Below are positions 9,218 to 18,553 of a DNA stretch of 64,000 nucleotides, piece by piece. Each line of letters begins with the position of its first letter. Positions within the stretch are counted from its first letter, which is position 1. Origin of the DNA: Paracoccaceae bacterium (lineage in GTDB: Bacteria; Pseudomonadota; Alphaproteobacteria; Rhodobacterales; Rhodobacteraceae); contig JASMHC010000015.1 of assembly GCA_030750975.1 (NCBI GenBank), forward strand, positions 186,001-250,000. Direction: 5' to 3'. The notes under the pieces are model-generated. The model had not been told where the DNA came from, did not search any database, and saw nothing but the letters and a program-made list of their open reading frames with translations. A program made the translations under genes and the position numbers.

Positions 9218-9934
9218 TCAAGCCTTTGCGGATGCGGCGAATAGCGCTTCGACCGCGTCCAGCATGCCTGCGGCATCAGGGGTCTTTGCGATCATCATCC
9301 TGCGCTGCAGCATGGCGTCAACCCGCCGGGCTGCATTTGGGCTGATAACCGCCACCCAAGGTTGGGATTTTTCGGGCAGAGACTCAAGCAACAACGTCAC
9401 ACTGCGCGGAGAAAACAGCGGTGCAATCACCGGTGTGCTGCCTTGCAGGGCATTTCTGGCGTCGTCAGACAGGGGCAAGGCTATCTGGCGATAGGCGATC
9501 CGCTCGAATGTGCGGATCCCCGCTTGGGTCAGGGTTTGCGCCACATTCCCTCGGGCATGTTCGCCACGGATATGCAGAAGCGGGGCTTGCGGCTTCTGGC
9601 TTTGGATCAGATCAATCAGCGCCTCGGCATCGCCACTGGCCTGTATCACCTCATGCCCGGCGGCCCAGGCCGCATTCGCGGTTTGCGGACCAACGCAATA
9701 GGCGGGCAATTTTGCTGCGGATGTGTCTCTGTTCCAGCCCAAAACCCCGTTTTGCGAAGTAAAAATCAGCGCCTTCGTCTTCGGGTCAGGGGGGGTGAAA
9801 TCCACCCACTCGATCCGCTGCAAGGGCGCGATCACGATCGGTAAATCCGCCCCGAACCGCGCCCGCAGCATTTCGGCAAAACGGTCTGACCCCTCGGCGG
9901 GTCGGGTCAGCAGAAGGATCGGGCGGTCGGACAT
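9218..9934 (-). CDS. hemD: Uroporphyrinogen-III synthase
   Basis: A 238-residue protein starting MSDRPILLLTRPAEGSDRF, matching the HemD N-terminal LxTRP motif, with the usual two-lobe pattern (IFTSQNGV, LLHIRGEHARG, YRQIALPL, VISPNAARR). HemD closes the linear hydroxymethylbilane tetrapyrrole to uroporphyrinogen III, the branch point to haem, sirohaem, cobalamin and bacteriochlorophyll. The ATG at 9934 has a GAGG site upstream. It heads the hemD-mic60-hemY unit and is divergent from tsaD with a ~70-bp shared promoter space. hemC is not in the window. Confidence 0.88.
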   Translation of the reverse strand: MSDRPILLLTRPAEGSDRFAEMLRARFGADLPIVIAPLQRIEWVDFTPPDPKTKALIFTSQNGVLGWNRDTSAAKLPAYCVGPQTANAAWAAGHEVIQASGDAEALIDLIQSQKPQAPLLHIRGEHARGNVAQTLTQAGIRTFERIAYRQIALPLSDDARNALQGSTPVIAPLFSPRSVTLLLESLPEKSQPWVAVISPNAARRVDAMLQRRMMIAKTPDAAGMLDAVEALFAASAKA

Positions 9935-10004
9935 TTGGCCTCGGGATTGTGAAAGCGTGTCTCTAGTGCTACCTGCGAAGGACTGATCTGACAATGCGGC
10001 ACCC

Positions 10005-11099
10005 ATGACCACGTCTCTGACAATCCTTGGAATCGAAAGCAGTTGCGACGATACCGCCGCCGCCGTCGTGCGCGGCGCACCGGGCGCGGCGCAGGTTCTG
10101 TCTTCGGTTGTCGCAGGCCAGACAGATCTTCACGCCCCGTTCGGCGGGGTTGTTCCCGAAATTGCCGCGCGTGCCCATGCGGAAAAGCTGGATTTATGCG
10201 TGATTCAGGCTCTGGATCAGGCCGGTCTTGCGCTTGCGGATGTTGATGCCATCGCCGTGACCTCAGGCCCCGGTTTGATCGGAGGTGTCCTAAGTGGCGT
10301 GATGTGCGCCAAGGGCCTGTCCGCCGGTTCGGGCAAGCCCCTGATCGGGGTGAACCACCTTGCTGGCCACGCCCTGACGCCCCGGCTGACGGACGGGATG
10401 GCCTATCCCTATCTGATGCTGCTGGTTTCGGGTGGTCATTGCCAGTTCCTGCTGGTGCGGGGGCATGGCGATTTCACCCGTCTGGGCGGCACCATCGACG
10501 ACGCCCCCGGCGAGGCGTTTGACAAGGTGGCCCGCCTGCTGGCCCTTCCCCAGCCGGGCGGCCCTTCGGTTGAAACTGAGGCGCAGAACGGCGATCCCGA
10601 ACGCTTCCTTTTTCCCCGCCCGCTACTGGACAGGCCGGGCTGTGACCTCAGCTTTTCTGGCCTGAAAACCGCCGTGCTGCGCACCCGCGATCAGATCATC
10701 GCCGAACATGGCGGTATACCGCGTCAGGACAGGTCGGATATCTGCGCCGGATTCCAAGCCGCAGTCGGCGACGTTCTGGCCGAAAAAACCCGGCGTGCTT
10801 TGGCGGTGCTGCGCGACGAAACCGACGGTCCGCTGACCCTTGCCGTCGCGGGGGGCGTGGCGGCAAACCAGTCTCTAAGACAGGCGCTTTTGGCGGTTTG
10901 CAACGAAAACGACGCGCGTTTCACGGCACCGCCTTTGGCGCTTTGCACCGATAATGGCGCCATGATCGCCTATGCCGGGCTGGAAAAATTCGCAGCGGGC
11001 GAAAGGGATGACACCAGCCTGATCGCCCGCCCCCGATGGCCGCTGGATCAGACCAGCCCGTCGCTGATAGGCTCGGGCAAGAAAGGGGCAAAGGCATGA
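10005..11099 (+). CDS. tsaD: tRNA N6-adenosine threonylcarbamoyltransferase TsaD
   Basis: A 364-residue TsaD (YgjD/Gcp) that, with TsaB and TsaE, transfers the threonylcarbamoyl group to A37 of tRNAs reading ANN codons. The metal-binding HLAGH motif and the ASKHA-fold phosphate motifs ([23 protein letters not shown]) are present. The start is the ATG at 10005. The stop overlaps the gpsA start (ATGA). The partner gene tsaE occurs later in the window at 21599. Confidence 0.95.
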   Translation: MTTSLTILGIESSCDDTAAAVVRGAPGAAQVLSSVVAGQTDLHAPFGGVVPEIAARAHAEKLDLCVIQALDQAGLALADVDAIAVTSGPGLIGGVLSGVMCAKGLSAGSGKPLIGVNHLAGHALTPRLTDGMAYPYLMLLVSGGHCQFLLVRGHGDFTRLGGTIDDAPGEAFDKVARLLALPQPGGPSVETEAQNGDPERFLFPRPLLDRPGCDLSFSGLKTAVLRTRDQIIAEHGGIPRQDRSDICAGFQAAVGDVLAEKTRRALAVLRDETDGPLTLAVAGGVAANQSLRQALLAVCNENDARFTAPPLALCTDNGAMIAYAGLEKFAAGERDDTSLIARPRWPLDQTSPSLIGSGKKGAKA

Positions 11100-12061
11100 G
11101 CATCGCAGTCGCAGGCGCAGGCGCATTCGGAACCGCTCTGGCCATTTCCCTGGCCCGCGCCGGGCAAAGTGTTGTCTTGTGGGGCCGCGATGCCGACCGG
11201 ATCGAGGCGATGAAATCATCGGGCCGGAATGCCGCTTACCTGCCCGACGTGCCGCTGCCGGAGGAAATCAAGCCCAGCTCGGATTTTGCGGATTTGGCTG
11301 GAACAGAGACTGTTTTACTGTCGGTTCCAATGCAAAAACTGGGCCAGCTGGCCAGGGATCAGCGGAAAGTTCTGAATGGCAAAACCCTTGTGGCCTGCTG
11401 CAAGGGGATCGATCTGGTGCAGCTGACCGGCCCGACGGACATTCTGCAAGACACCTGCCCCGACAGCTGTGCCGCCATTCTGACAGGTCCCAGCTTTGCT
11501 GCCGATATTGCCCGCGGGCTGCCGACCGCGTTGACCCTTGCCTGCAAGAACGATGCAACGGGCGAGGCGCTGCAACAGGCTCTGACAACGCCCAACTTGC
11601 GCATTTACCGCACCACCGACACGCTGGGCGCCGAGTTGGGGGGCGCGTTGAAAAACGTCATGGCCATCGCCTGCGGCGCGGTCATGGGGGCAGATCTTGG
11701 CGAAAGCGCCCGCGCGGCACTGATGACCCGTGGCTATGCGGAAATGAAACGGCTGGCGCAGACTTTGGGGGCAAAGCCGCAAACCCTGTCTGGCCTGTCG
11801 GGATTTGGTGATCTGGCGCTGACCTGCACGTCGGATCAGTCACGAAACTATCGTTTTGGGCAAAGTTTGGGTCGATCCGAGCCGTTTGACCCCAATATCA
11901 CCGTCGAAGGGGCCGCCACCGCCAAAGCCGCCAGCGCCCTTGCGAAAAAGCACAATATCGATATGCCCATCACCAACGCCGTCGCCGCCCTTTCATCTGG
12001 CGACGTCTCGGTGCAGGATGTGCTTAAAGCCCTGCTCTCACGCCCATTGAAAGAGGAATGA
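11096..12061 (+). CDS. gpsA: Glycerol-3-phosphate dehydrogenase [NAD(P)+]
   Basis: A 321-residue cytosolic enzyme that reduces dihydroxyacetone phosphate to sn-glycerol-3-phosphate, the backbone for phospholipids. The Rossmann motif GAGAFGTA is at the N-terminus. [15 protein letters not shown], the catalytic-lysine context [13 protein letters not shown], and [10 protein letters not shown] all match GpsA. The start at 11096 overlaps the tsaD stop (ATGA), and the end overlaps the YciI gene in the same way, forming a tightly coupled operon. Confidence 0.95.
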   Translation: MSIAVAGAGAFGTALAISLARAGQSVVLWGRDADRIEAMKSSGRNAAYLPDVPLPEEIKPSSDFADLAGTETVLLSVPMQKLGQLARDQRKVLNGKTLVACCKGIDLVQLTGPTDILQDTCPDSCAAILTGPSFAADIARGLPTALTLACKNDATGEALQQALTTPNLRIYRTTDTLGAELGGALKNVMAIACGAVMGADLGESARAALMTRGYAEMKRLAQTLGAKPQTLSGLSGFGDLALTCTSDQSRNYRFGQSLGRSEPFDPNITVEGAATAKAASALAKKHNIDMPITNAVAALSSGDVSVQDVLKALLSRPLKEE

Positions 12062-12336
12062 CCATGCTCTACGCCCTTGTTTGCCGCGATAAACCGAACG
12101 CGCTGGATCTGCGGATGGCCAATCGGGAAAACCACCTTGCCTATGCCGCTGGAACCGGCGTCGTGGTGCTTGGCGGGCCGTTGCTGGATGAAGACGGTGC
12201 CATGTGCGGATCGCTGCTGGCCATCGAGGTTGATGACATGGCAGCGGCCAAAGCATGGTCGGACAACGACCCCTACGCCAAGGCGGGTCTGTTCGAAAGC
12301 GTTGAAATCACCGCCTGGAAAAAGACCCTCGGCTGA
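12058..12336 (+). CDS. YciI-family protein
   Basis: A 92-residue small protein of the YciI fold, a dimeric ferredoxin-like alpha+beta barrel. Visible family features are the N-terminal LYALVCRDKPNALDLR strand-helix, the His in RENHLAY, GGPLLDEDG, and the C-terminal DPYAKAGLFESVEI. YciI-like proteins are cytosolic and of mostly unknown role. It starts inside the gpsA stop (ATGA) and ends one base into the next gene (TGATG). The second Met, at 12064, is an alternative start. Confidence 0.85.
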   Translation: MTMLYALVCRDKPNALDLRMANRENHLAYAAGTGVVVLGGPLLDEDGAMCGSLLAIEVDDMAAAKAWSDNDPYAKAGLFESVEITAWKKTLG

Positions 12337-12755
12337 TGCGATACTGGCTGTTCAAATCCGAACCCTCAACCTGGAGCTGGGATGACCAGAAAGCCAAGGG
12401 CGATGCGGGCGAAGAATGGGACGGGGTGCGCAATTATCAGGCCCGCAACTTCATGCGCGAAATGGCATTGGGCGACCGCGGATTTTTCTATCACTCGCAA
12501 AAAGATAAATCCGTGGTCGGCATAGTCGAGGTGATCGCCGAGGCCCACCCCGACAGCACAACCGATGACGACCGCTGGGACTGCGTCGATATCAAAGCCG
12601 TCGCCGACGTACCGACCCATGTAACATTGGACATGATCAAGCAGGATCAGAGACTGTCCGAGATGGTTTTGGTGAAAAACTCGCGCCTGTCCGTCCAGCC
12701 CGTGACCGAGGCCGAGTGGCGCGTGGTCTGCGCCATGGGGGGCGTTTCCCTCTAG
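12336..12755 (+). CDS. EVE-domain protein
   Basis: A 139-residue single-domain EVE protein (PUA-like fold; thymocyte nuclear protein 1/YwhB type). It begins MRYWLFKSEPSTWSW and contains WDGVRNYQARNFMR and the GDRGFFYHS strand, all hallmarks of the family, which binds modified bases in nucleic acids. It overlaps the YciI stop and is the last gene of the tsaD-gpsA run. No specific target can be read from the sequence. Confidence 0.9.
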   Translation: MRYWLFKSEPSTWSWDDQKAKGDAGEEWDGVRNYQARNFMREMALGDRGFFYHSQKDKSVVGIVEVIAEAHPDSTTDDDRWDCVDIKAVADVPTHVTLDMIKQDQRLSEMVLVKNSRLSVQPVTEAEWRVVCAMGGVSL

Positions 12756-12819
12756 CCAATACATGCGATTGTGATGCATGATTTCCCCATCCTACAGCGT
12801 TTCGCCCTTTAAGCGTGTC

Positions 12820-12846
12820 TTTTCGGGGCGTTGAAACGCCAGAAAA
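12820..12846 (+). other. 5' leader hairpin ahead of the DUF1761 gene
   Basis: TTTTC and GAAAA arms enclose GGCGTT-GA-AACGCC, giving an 11-bp stem with a small internal loop, directly before the ribosome-binding site (AGGGGAGGGG) of the DUF1761 gene. It could be a leader structure or the terminator of the preceding operon, although there is no good T-run after it. Confidence 0.35.
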
Positions 12847-12861
12847 AGGGGAGGGGAAATA

Positions 12862-13254
12862 ATGGGATTTGTTGCAGTTATCGCCGCAGCGGCGGCAAGC
12901 TGGGTTTTTGGGGCCATCTGGTACATGGTGCTGGCCAAGCCCTGGGTGGCCGCGTCCGGCGTTGAGGTAGACGAAGACGGCCGCCCGAAGGACAAGTCGC
13001 CTGTGCCATTCATTCTGTCCGCCATCGCCATGGTCGTTGTTGCCGGAATGATGCGCCACATATTTTCAGTGTCCGAGATTACCGAGCTGGGCAAAGGCCT
13101 TCTGGCCGGTCTTGGCATCGGGGCGTTCTTAATTTCGCCCTGGACGATGATCAACAACGCCTATGGCGGGCGGCCGTTTACGCTGACGCTGATTGATGGT
13201 GGTTATGCGGTTTTCGGATGCGGCATCATCGGTGCGGTGCTGACGCTTCTGTAA
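12862..13254 (+). CDS. DUF1761-family membrane protein
   Basis: A 130-residue inner-membrane protein with four hydrophobic segments: residues ~2-20 with the family motif FGAIWYMVLAKPW, ~50-68, ~83-102 and ~110-130. This matches the length and pattern of DUF1761 proteins, whose function is not known. It has its own leader and a strong purine-rich ribosome-binding site, and a terminator hairpin follows the stop, so it looks like a single-gene unit. Confidence 0.8.
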   Translation: MGFVAVIAAAAASWVFGAIWYMVLAKPWVAASGVEVDEDGRPKDKSPVPFILSAIAMVVVAGMMRHIFSVSEITELGKGLLAGLGIGAFLISPWTMINNAYGGRPFTLTLIDGGYAVFGCGIIGAVLTLL

Positions 13255-13258
13255 TACA

Positions 13259-13293
13259 AAAGGGGGTTCGCCAATTCCGGCCGAACCCCCTTT
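13259..13293. terminator. Intrinsic terminator between convergent genes
   Basis: AAAGGGGGTTCG (13259-13270) and its exact complement CGAACCCCCTTT (13282-13293) form a 12-bp stem, with T-rich sequence on both sides (TTT on plus, TTTTGTATT on minus). It sits between the DUF1761 gene and the oppositely oriented DUF2853 gene and probably serves both. Confidence 0.8.
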
Positions 13294-13437
13294 CCCCGGC
13301 GCTCCCATCGCACCACACGGGACTGGATCTGGTTCGGCCATTCTGGCCGCGTTGCCAAGGACCGTAGCGCAGACCCCGCTGGCGGGCAAACCCCAAGTAT
13401 TTCAAATTTCACGTAAATTCGCACTTCTCAGGGGTGC

Positions 13438-13779
13438 TCAGGGGTACTGAACCTCGCGCCTGAAATGTTTGACCAGCATATAGTACACCACCGCGCGGTA
13501 TTTCCTTGGCTCCGAACGGCCATAGGTGTCGATCGCGCTGTTGATCGCGGCGACCAGATGTGGCCCGTCCTCAAGCGCTAGTTTGCGGATCAGAAAGTTA
13601 CGCTTGATCGCCGCCATCTCGGCCGGATCACCAGCGGCCACCAAGGATTCATCGCGATGATATAGTGCCGGTCCGCAGCCAATGGCCACTTTTTCAAGCA
13701 GTCGCATATCCGGTTCGATCCCGCATTTTTCCCGCAGATCGCGCGCGTAGCGGTCAATCAGTTCTTGCCGTCTGCCCAT
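13438..13779 (-). CDS. DUF2853-family protein
   Basis: A 113-residue soluble helical protein. The pattern MGRRQELIDRYARDL, KCGIEPDM, VAIGCGPALY, NFLIRKLAL and KYRAVVYYMLVKHF agrees with the small DUF2853 family common in alphaproteobacteria; the function is unknown. The ATG at 13779 is preferred over 13794 because a GGGGGG ribosome-binding site lies just upstream of it. It is a stand-alone gene facing a shared terminator. Confidence 0.75.
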   Translation of the reverse strand: MGRRQELIDRYARDLREKCGIEPDMRLLEKVAIGCGPALYHRDESLVAAGDPAEMAAIKRNFLIRKLALEDGPHLVAAINSAIDTYGRSEPRKYRAVVYYMLVKHFRREVQYP

Positions 13780-14042
13780 ATTGCCCCCCAGCATTTTCGA
13801 TTTGGGCCTGTGTAGGGTCTAGTTTTGCGCGGATTTGGATGATTTTCAATCCTAAGCGTCGGATATGATGTCCAGCAAAGCAGGGAATGCATACAGGCCA
13901 GGCGCCCGCCCGGCCGGAGGAACAACAATGCGCAACAGGCCTGCGTCAACCAATCTTGGCGTAAAGTTTCTAAGCGTAGACCTGGGGGCGTCGGCTGTCT
14001 CGACGAAGTGATTGTTCCAAAAATATGGATGCTCAAACGAAA
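13780..14042. other. Intergenic region with no recognised gene
   Basis: About 260 bases between the DUF2853 start and the ahcY terminator. It must hold the DUF2853 promoter. I see no convincing ORF, RNA gene or repeat. The base composition is more AT-rich than the genes around it. Confidence 0.5.
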
Positions 14043-14076
14043 AATACTCGCAACAATGGGGTTTGTTGCGAGTATT
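14040..14076 (-). terminator. Intrinsic terminator of ahcY
   Basis: A perfect 14-bp inverted repeat, AATACTCGCAACAA (14043-14056) and TTGTTGCGAGTATT (14063-14076), with a 6-base loop. On the minus strand it is followed by a run of T, as expected for factor-independent termination about 50 bases past the ahcY stop. Confidence 0.88.
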
Positions 14077-14123
14077 ATTGAATCAAACCGAGTTGTATCA
14101 CGCGGTCGGCAGTTACGTTTGCA

Positions 14124-15512
14124 TCAATACCGGTAATGCTCAGGCTTGAACGGCCCTTCGGGCGTCACACCGATATAGCTCGCCTGATCCGGCGACAGGG
14201 TCGATAGTTTCACGCCGATACGTTCCAGATGCAGACGGGCGACCTTTTCGTCCAGATGCTTGGGCAGGATGTAGACGTCGTTGTTGTACTCGTCCCCTTT
14301 GGTCCACAGCTCGATCTGGGCCAGCACCTGGTTGGTGAAGCTGGCGGACATCACGAAGGACGGGTGGCCCGTCGCATTGCCGAGGTTCAGCAAGCGGCCT
14401 TCGGACAGCAGGATCAACCGGTTGCCATTCGGCATCTCGATCATGTCCACCTGATCCTTGATGTTGGTCCATTTGTGGTTGCGCAAATTGGCGACCTGAA
14501 TTTCGTTGTCGAAATGGCCGATATTACCAACGATCGCCATATCCTTCATCTCGCGCATATGCTCGATGCGGATCACGTCTTTGTTGCCGGTGGTGGTGAT
14601 GAAGATATCGGCGTCGCCGACAACATCTTCCAGCGTCGTCACTTCAAACCCATCCATCGCGGCTTGCAGCGCGCAAATCGGATCGATCTCGGTCACTTTC
14701 ACACGGGCACCCGCACCGCGCAAGCTGGCGGCCGAGCCTTTGCCCACATCGCCATAGCCACAAACGACCGCAACCTTACCGGCCATCATCGTATCAGTGG
14801 CGCGGCGGATGCCGTCAACAAGGCTCTCTTTACAGCCATACTTATTGTCGAATTTCGACTTGGTGACGCTGTCATTCACGTTGATCGCCGGAAACGGCAG
14901 ATGGCCCTCTTTCACCAGCTGATAGAGACGGTTCACACCGGTGGTGGTCTCTTCCGAGACGCCTTTGATCTGGTCGCGCATCTTGGTGAACCAGCCGGGG
15001 CTGGCCGCCATGCGCTTGGCGATCTGTTCCTTGATCACGGCCTCTTCTTCCGAGCCGGGCACCGGGATGATGTCCTCACCCGCCTCGGCGCGTGCGCCCA
15101 GCAGGATATAGAGCGTCGCATCGCCGCCATCGTCCAGGATCATGTTCGGGCCTTCATCGAACAGGAACGACTTGTCCAGATAATCCCAGTGCTCTTCCAG
15201 CGACTGGCCCTTGATCGCAAATACCGGCACACCGGCCTCGGCAATCGCCGCCGCCGCGTGGTCCTGGGTTGAGAAAATGTTGCACGACGCCCAGCGCACA
15301 TCCGCACCCAACGCCACCAGCGTTTCAATCAGAACACCGGTCTGGATCGTCATATGCAGCGAACCGACGATACGCGCACCGGCCAAAGGCTTGCTGTCGC
15401 CATACTCCGCCCGCAGCGCCATCAGGCCCGGCATCTCGGTTTCAGCGATATCCAGTTCCTTGCGGCCAAATCCGGCCAGCGAAATGTCTTTTACGATGTA
15501 GTCCGTTGCCAT
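14124..15512 (-). CDS. ahcY: Adenosylhomocysteinase (SAH hydrolase)
   Basis: A 462-residue cytosolic NAD-dependent enzyme that splits S-adenosylhomocysteine to adenosine and homocysteine, keeping methylation reactions going. The NAD motif [10 protein letters not shown], the substrate region [27 protein letters not shown] and the C-terminal KPEHYRY end are all intact. It carries the ~40-residue insertion (around the [19 protein letters not shown] segment) usual in bacterial and plant forms. The ATG at 15512 (MATDYIVKD) has a GGAG site; upstream in-frame starts are ignored. It is divergent from the HD-hydrolase gene. Confidence 0.96.
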   Translation of the reverse strand: MATDYIVKDISLAGFGRKELDIAETEMPGLMALRAEYGDSKPLAGARIVGSLHMTIQTGVLIETLVALGADVRWASCNIFSTQDHAAAAIAEAGVPVFAIKGQSLEEHWDYLDKSFLFDEGPNMILDDGGDATLYILLGARAEAGEDIIPVPGSEEEAVIKEQIAKRMAASPGWFTKMRDQIKGVSEETTTGVNRLYQLVKEGHLPFPAINVNDSVTKSKFDNKYGCKESLVDGIRRATDTMMAGKVAVVCGYGDVGKGSAASLRGAGARVKVTEIDPICALQAAMDGFEVTTLEDVVGDADIFITTTGNKDVIRIEHMREMKDMAIVGNIGHFDNEIQVANLRNHKWTNIKDQVDMIEMPNGNRLILLSEGRLLNLGNATGHPSFVMSASFTNQVLAQIELWTKGDEYNNDVYILPKHLDEKVARLHLERIGVKLSTLSPDQASYIGVTPEGPFKPEHYRY

Positions 15513-15654
15513 ACTCCGGCTCCTAGAAATGATCTCGTGTCCATGGCCACATAACATCGCCTATCCGCCTCGGCAACTCGGGCAAAATCAGTCAGGTGAT
15601 TTACAGAGGCCCGCGAATCTCATAGACCGAAACAAAACAGGAACAGGTGCCCGA

Positions 15655-16251
15655 ATGCCCCCATCCCCCCGCGCTTGGCAAAAAATGCTGTCCGGCCGCA
15701 GACTGGACCTTCTTGACCCGACCCCGATGGATATCGAGATCGAGGATATTGCCCATGGTCTCAGCTTCGTCGCCCGCTGGAACGGCCAGACACTGGGCGA
15801 CTATCCCTATTCGGTGGCCGAACACTCGTTGCTGGTTGAAAATATCTACACGCGGATGAACCCGAAAACGCCGGTCAAATGGCAGTTGGCCGCGCTTTTG
15901 CATGATGCGCCGGAATATGTGATCGGCGATATGATTTCACCGGTGAAGGCGGCTGTCGGCCCAGACTATGACGCACTCGACAAGCGGCTTGCCGCCGCCA
16001 TCCACATCCGCTTTGGCCTGCCCCACGCGGTGCCACAAACAATAAAAAAGCAAATCAAGAAAGCCGATCGTATCTCGGCCTGGATGGAAGCCACCCAGAT
16101 CGCCGGTTTTGACAAAAAGGAAGCCGACAGGTTCTTCGGCAAACCCGATCCGAAGCTGATTGAGGGATTGACCATCCACCTGCGCCCGCCGGTTCAGGTG
16201 CGTGAAGCCTATACAAAGCGGCATGCTGAATTGCTCAAGATACTGCCCTAA
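15655..16251 (+). CDS. HD-domain phosphohydrolase (YfbR-like)
   Basis: A 198-residue HD-superfamily protein. The metal ligands are seen as the His in SVAEHSLLV, the HD pair in ALLHDAPEYVIGD and a later Asp in KKADRISAW, which resembles YfbR-type 5'-deoxynucleotidases. The conserved N-terminus (MLSGRRLDLLDPTPMDIEIEDIA) supports the ATG at 15655 with AGGTG upstream. It probably hydrolyses a (deoxy)nucleoside monophosphate in the cytosol; the substrate is not certain. It shares the intergenic space with ahcY, transcribed the other way. Confidence 0.85.
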   Translation: MPPSPRAWQKMLSGRRLDLLDPTPMDIEIEDIAHGLSFVARWNGQTLGDYPYSVAEHSLLVENIYTRMNPKTPVKWQLAALLHDAPEYVIGDMISPVKAAVGPDYDALDKRLAAAIHIRFGLPHAVPQTIKKQIKKADRISAWMEATQIAGFDKKEADRFFGKPDPKLIEGLTIHLRPPVQVREAYTKRHAELLKILP

Positions 16252-16310
16252 GTGTTTTGCCCTATCACGAAATCGCGGTAACTTGTGTTGACTTGTATCG
16301 GGAGTGCTCA

Positions 16311-17093
16311 ATGTTCGACTTCCAAAGTACGGGCGCTGGCCCTGCCTTGCTGTTCCTGCCCGGCTCATACGGGCACTACTCAGCATGGCGTGACATCCAA
16401 TCCAGCTTGAGCGGACAGTATAGACTGATCTCGACCAGCCTACCGGGATATGGCGGCAGTTTGGAAACACGCTCCAAACATACCAACGACACAACCGAAA
16501 TGATTGCCTTTGTGGAGTGGCTGATAAAAAAGATAGGCGAACCGGTTCACTTGATCGGCCACTCTTTCGGCGGGTTGGTTTCACTTGCATCGGTTTTGGA
16601 TGGTCGGTCAAAGCCTCTCAGTATGATTACATTTGAGGCCAATCCACTATATGCGTTGCCAGATTCCGGCCCTCGTCCCTTTGACGTTGATCTGAACGAT
16701 CTGACCAGACGCTTCCGTGCAGCACTCGATGCCAAAGATCCAAAGGCCGCGTCCATAATCATCGACTTTTACAGTCAACCCGGAATGTTCCAATCTATGC
16801 CAGAGACATTCCAAAAGTATTGCGAGGATTCTGCGCCGACAAACCGTTTCGACTGGCAGGTTGCCGAGGGGTTTACGCCTCGTTATTCAGAGTTTTCTGC
16901 CATCCAAATCCCCTATACCATCGTGCGCGGCGAACACGCTGTGCCTTCAGTCAAAAACATCACCGAGCAGCTGATCCGCCACGCCCCCCAATCCAGATCA
17001 GAGGTGGTCCTTGGCGCCAACCATTTTCTTATCACAACCCATGCCAAGGATTGTGCCAAGATCATCGACACACATATGCAACTTTTCGGCTAA
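16311..17093 (+). CDS. Alpha/beta-fold hydrolase
   Basis: A 260-residue alpha/beta hydrolase with the nucleophile elbow GHSFGG (Ser near residue 86), an oxyanion region LPGSYGHYSAW, and the catalytic His near the C-terminus in GANHFLIT. The substrate cannot be inferred. The ATG at 16311 follows GGGAG. The gene is slightly less GC-rich than its neighbours and has no operon partners, so it may be a later acquisition, but that is only an impression. Confidence 0.85.
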   Translation: MFDFQSTGAGPALLFLPGSYGHYSAWRDIQSSLSGQYRLISTSLPGYGGSLETRSKHTNDTTEMIAFVEWLIKKIGEPVHLIGHSFGGLVSLASVLDGRSKPLSMITFEANPLYALPDSGPRPFDVDLNDLTRRFRAALDAKDPKAASIIIDFYSQPGMFQSMPETFQKYCEDSAPTNRFDWQVAEGFTPRYSEFSAIQIPYTIVRGEHAVPSVKNITEQLIRHAPQSRSEVVLGANHFLITTHAKDCAKIIDTHMQLFG

Positions 17094-17177
17094 CCGAACT
17101 TCTGCATTCTTTTGTCCAAAAATATCCCCGCCGGAGGCATGCCTGAGCCAAGGGCCAAAGGCCCGCAGGCGAGGATT

Positions 17178-17197
17178 AAAGCGCGCCGAAGGCGCTC
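17178..17197 (-). terminator. Possible weak terminator of regA
   Basis: Just past the regA stop, GCGCC and GGCGC arms around a TTC loop (17183-17195) are followed on the minus strand by TTTAAT. A second short hairpin (GGGCC-AAA-GGCCC, 17152-17164) lies further downstream. Both are modest. Confidence 0.4.
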
Positions 17198-17200
17198 AAT

Positions 17201-17752
17201 TCAACGCGGGCTGCGTTTCGCCAGGATGCGTTGCAGGGTGCGGCGGTGCATGTTCAACCGACGCGCGGTTTCCGAGACGTTGCGGTCACACAGTTCGTAA
17301 ACCCGCTGGATATGCTCCCAGCGCACACGGTCCGCGCTCATCGGGTTTTCGGGCGGCGGCGGCAGCTCGTCATCCCCGGCCAGCAGGGCGTTGGTCACAT
17401 CGGACGCATCGGCGGGTTTCGACAGATAATCGGTCGCGCCGATTTTCACCGCGGCCACAGCCGTCGCAATCGCGCCATAGCCGGTCAGAACGACAATTCG
17501 CGCATCAGGGCGCTTTTCGCGCAGCACTTCGACCACATCCAGACCATTGCCATCCTCAAGCCGCAAATCCACGACCGCATAGGCCGGCGGGCGGGCTGTG
17601 GCGATGGCTTGTCCGGCAGCAACCGACCCGGCGGTTTCCACCTCGAATCCGCGTTTTTCCATGGCTTTGGCAAGGCGTCTCAGAAAGGGTTCGTCATCAT
17701 CGACCAGCAAAAGAGATTTATCTTCACCGATCTCAAGCGATAAATCCGCCAT
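17201..17752 (-). CDS. regA: Redox response regulator RegA/PrrA/ActR
   Basis: A 183-residue two-component response regulator. The receiver domain has the acidic pair in LLLVDDDEP, the phospho-acceptor Asp62 in VDLRLEDGNG and the conserved Lys in LSKPA. It is joined by a proline-rich linker (PPPPENP) to a Fis-type helix-turn-helix (NVSETARRLNMHRRTLQRIL). The linker and HTH are diagnostic of RegA/PrrA, the global regulator of respiration, photosynthesis, and nitrogen and carbon fixation genes in response to redox state. It lies downstream of senC and is divergent from regB, the classical arrangement. The start follows GGAGGAA. Confidence 0.93.
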   Translation of the reverse strand: MADLSLEIGEDKSLLLVDDDEPFLRRLAKAMEKRGFEVETAGSVAAGQAIATARPPAYAVVDLRLEDGNGLDVVEVLREKRPDARIVVLTGYGAIATAVAAVKIGATDYLSKPADASDVTNALLAGDDELPPPPENPMSADRVRWEHIQRVYELCDRNVSETARRLNMHRRTLQRILAKRSPR

Positions 17753-17827
17753 TCCTGTTCCTCCAGCGCAATACCCTGCCTAAAACTCATAGCCCTCAGC
17801 GCAAGGGTCGTCAAACAATTGGCCCGA

Positions 17828-18460
17828 TCACATCGCGTCCAGAAAACACGCCATCCGGTCGGCCATTTGCTCGGCAGGAAGATCGCGGCGGAAGAACTCG
17901 ACAAACCCGCGTTCGGGCAGGGTCAGATACGAAAAGGTCGAATGATCCATCAGATAATACTCGGGATCGCCCTCTTGCTTGCGGTAATAGGTGCGAAAGG
18001 CCTTTGACGCCGCGTCGGTTTGTTCCGGGGTGCCGGTCAGGCCCAGCATGCGCGGATGCAGGTAATCGGTGAATTCCTTCAACACTTCCGGCGTGTCCCT
18101 TTCGGGGTCGATCGAGATGAACACCGGCAGTACGTCATAGCCGCGCTCATCCAGAAGCGCGACCGCTTCGGCATTGCGGGCCGCGTCCAGCGGGCAGACA
18201 TCCGGGCAATAGGTATAGCCGAAATACAAAAGCGCCGGGGTGCTGCCAAGAACGTCCTGATCGGTCACGGTTGCCCCGTTTTCATCAACCAGCGTGAAGG
18301 GTCCGCCGATTGTGGCCGATCCCCCGGCCACCGCCGATGCGCGACACTGCGCGAACGCATCGTCACTTTGCGGCGCAATCCGGGTATAGGCCCAAAAACC
18401 CGCCAGACCGACAGCCACCAGCGCCACGGCCAACAAGGTGACGTTCCGATTCAGTACCAT
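17828..18460 (-). CDS. senC: SCO1/SenC copper chaperone
   Basis: A 210-residue thioredoxin-fold protein tethered by one N-terminal membrane helix (residues 7-25). The copper ligands are Cys85 and Cys89 in CPDVCP and His173 in DHSTFSYL. SenC/PrrC delivers copper to the CuA or CuB centre of cytochrome oxidases and influences Reg signalling. It is 75 bp upstream of regA on the same strand and divergent from regB across a ~93-bp promoter region, the standard Rhodobacter-type locus. Confidence 0.93.
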   Translation of the reverse strand: MVLNRNVTLLAVALVAVGLAGFWAYTRIAPQSDDAFAQCRASAVAGGSATIGGPFTLVDENGATVTDQDVLGSTPALLYFGYTYCPDVCPLDAARNAEAVALLDERGYDVLPVFISIDPERDTPEVLKEFTDYLHPRMLGLTGTPEQTDAASKAFRTYYRKQEGDPEYYLMDHSTFSYLTLPERGFVEFFRRDLPAEQMADRMACFLDAM

Positions 18461-18553
18461 TCCCGAAAACCCCTTTCACGGCCAACGGCTGTTGATCGCC
18501 TTATCCGCCGCATTTAACAATGGATCAGCTTGTCGCAACGGTCAGGAAACAAC

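Noticed and set aside
15513-15654. SAH riboswitch upstream of ahcY
   Set aside because: Only a short GCCGAGG-like patch was seen; the conserved SAH-riboswitch core could not be matched.
17011-18072. 353-codon plus-strand frame over regA-senC
   Set aside because: It overlaps three known genes, is rich in Arg/Pro/Ser and has no motif.
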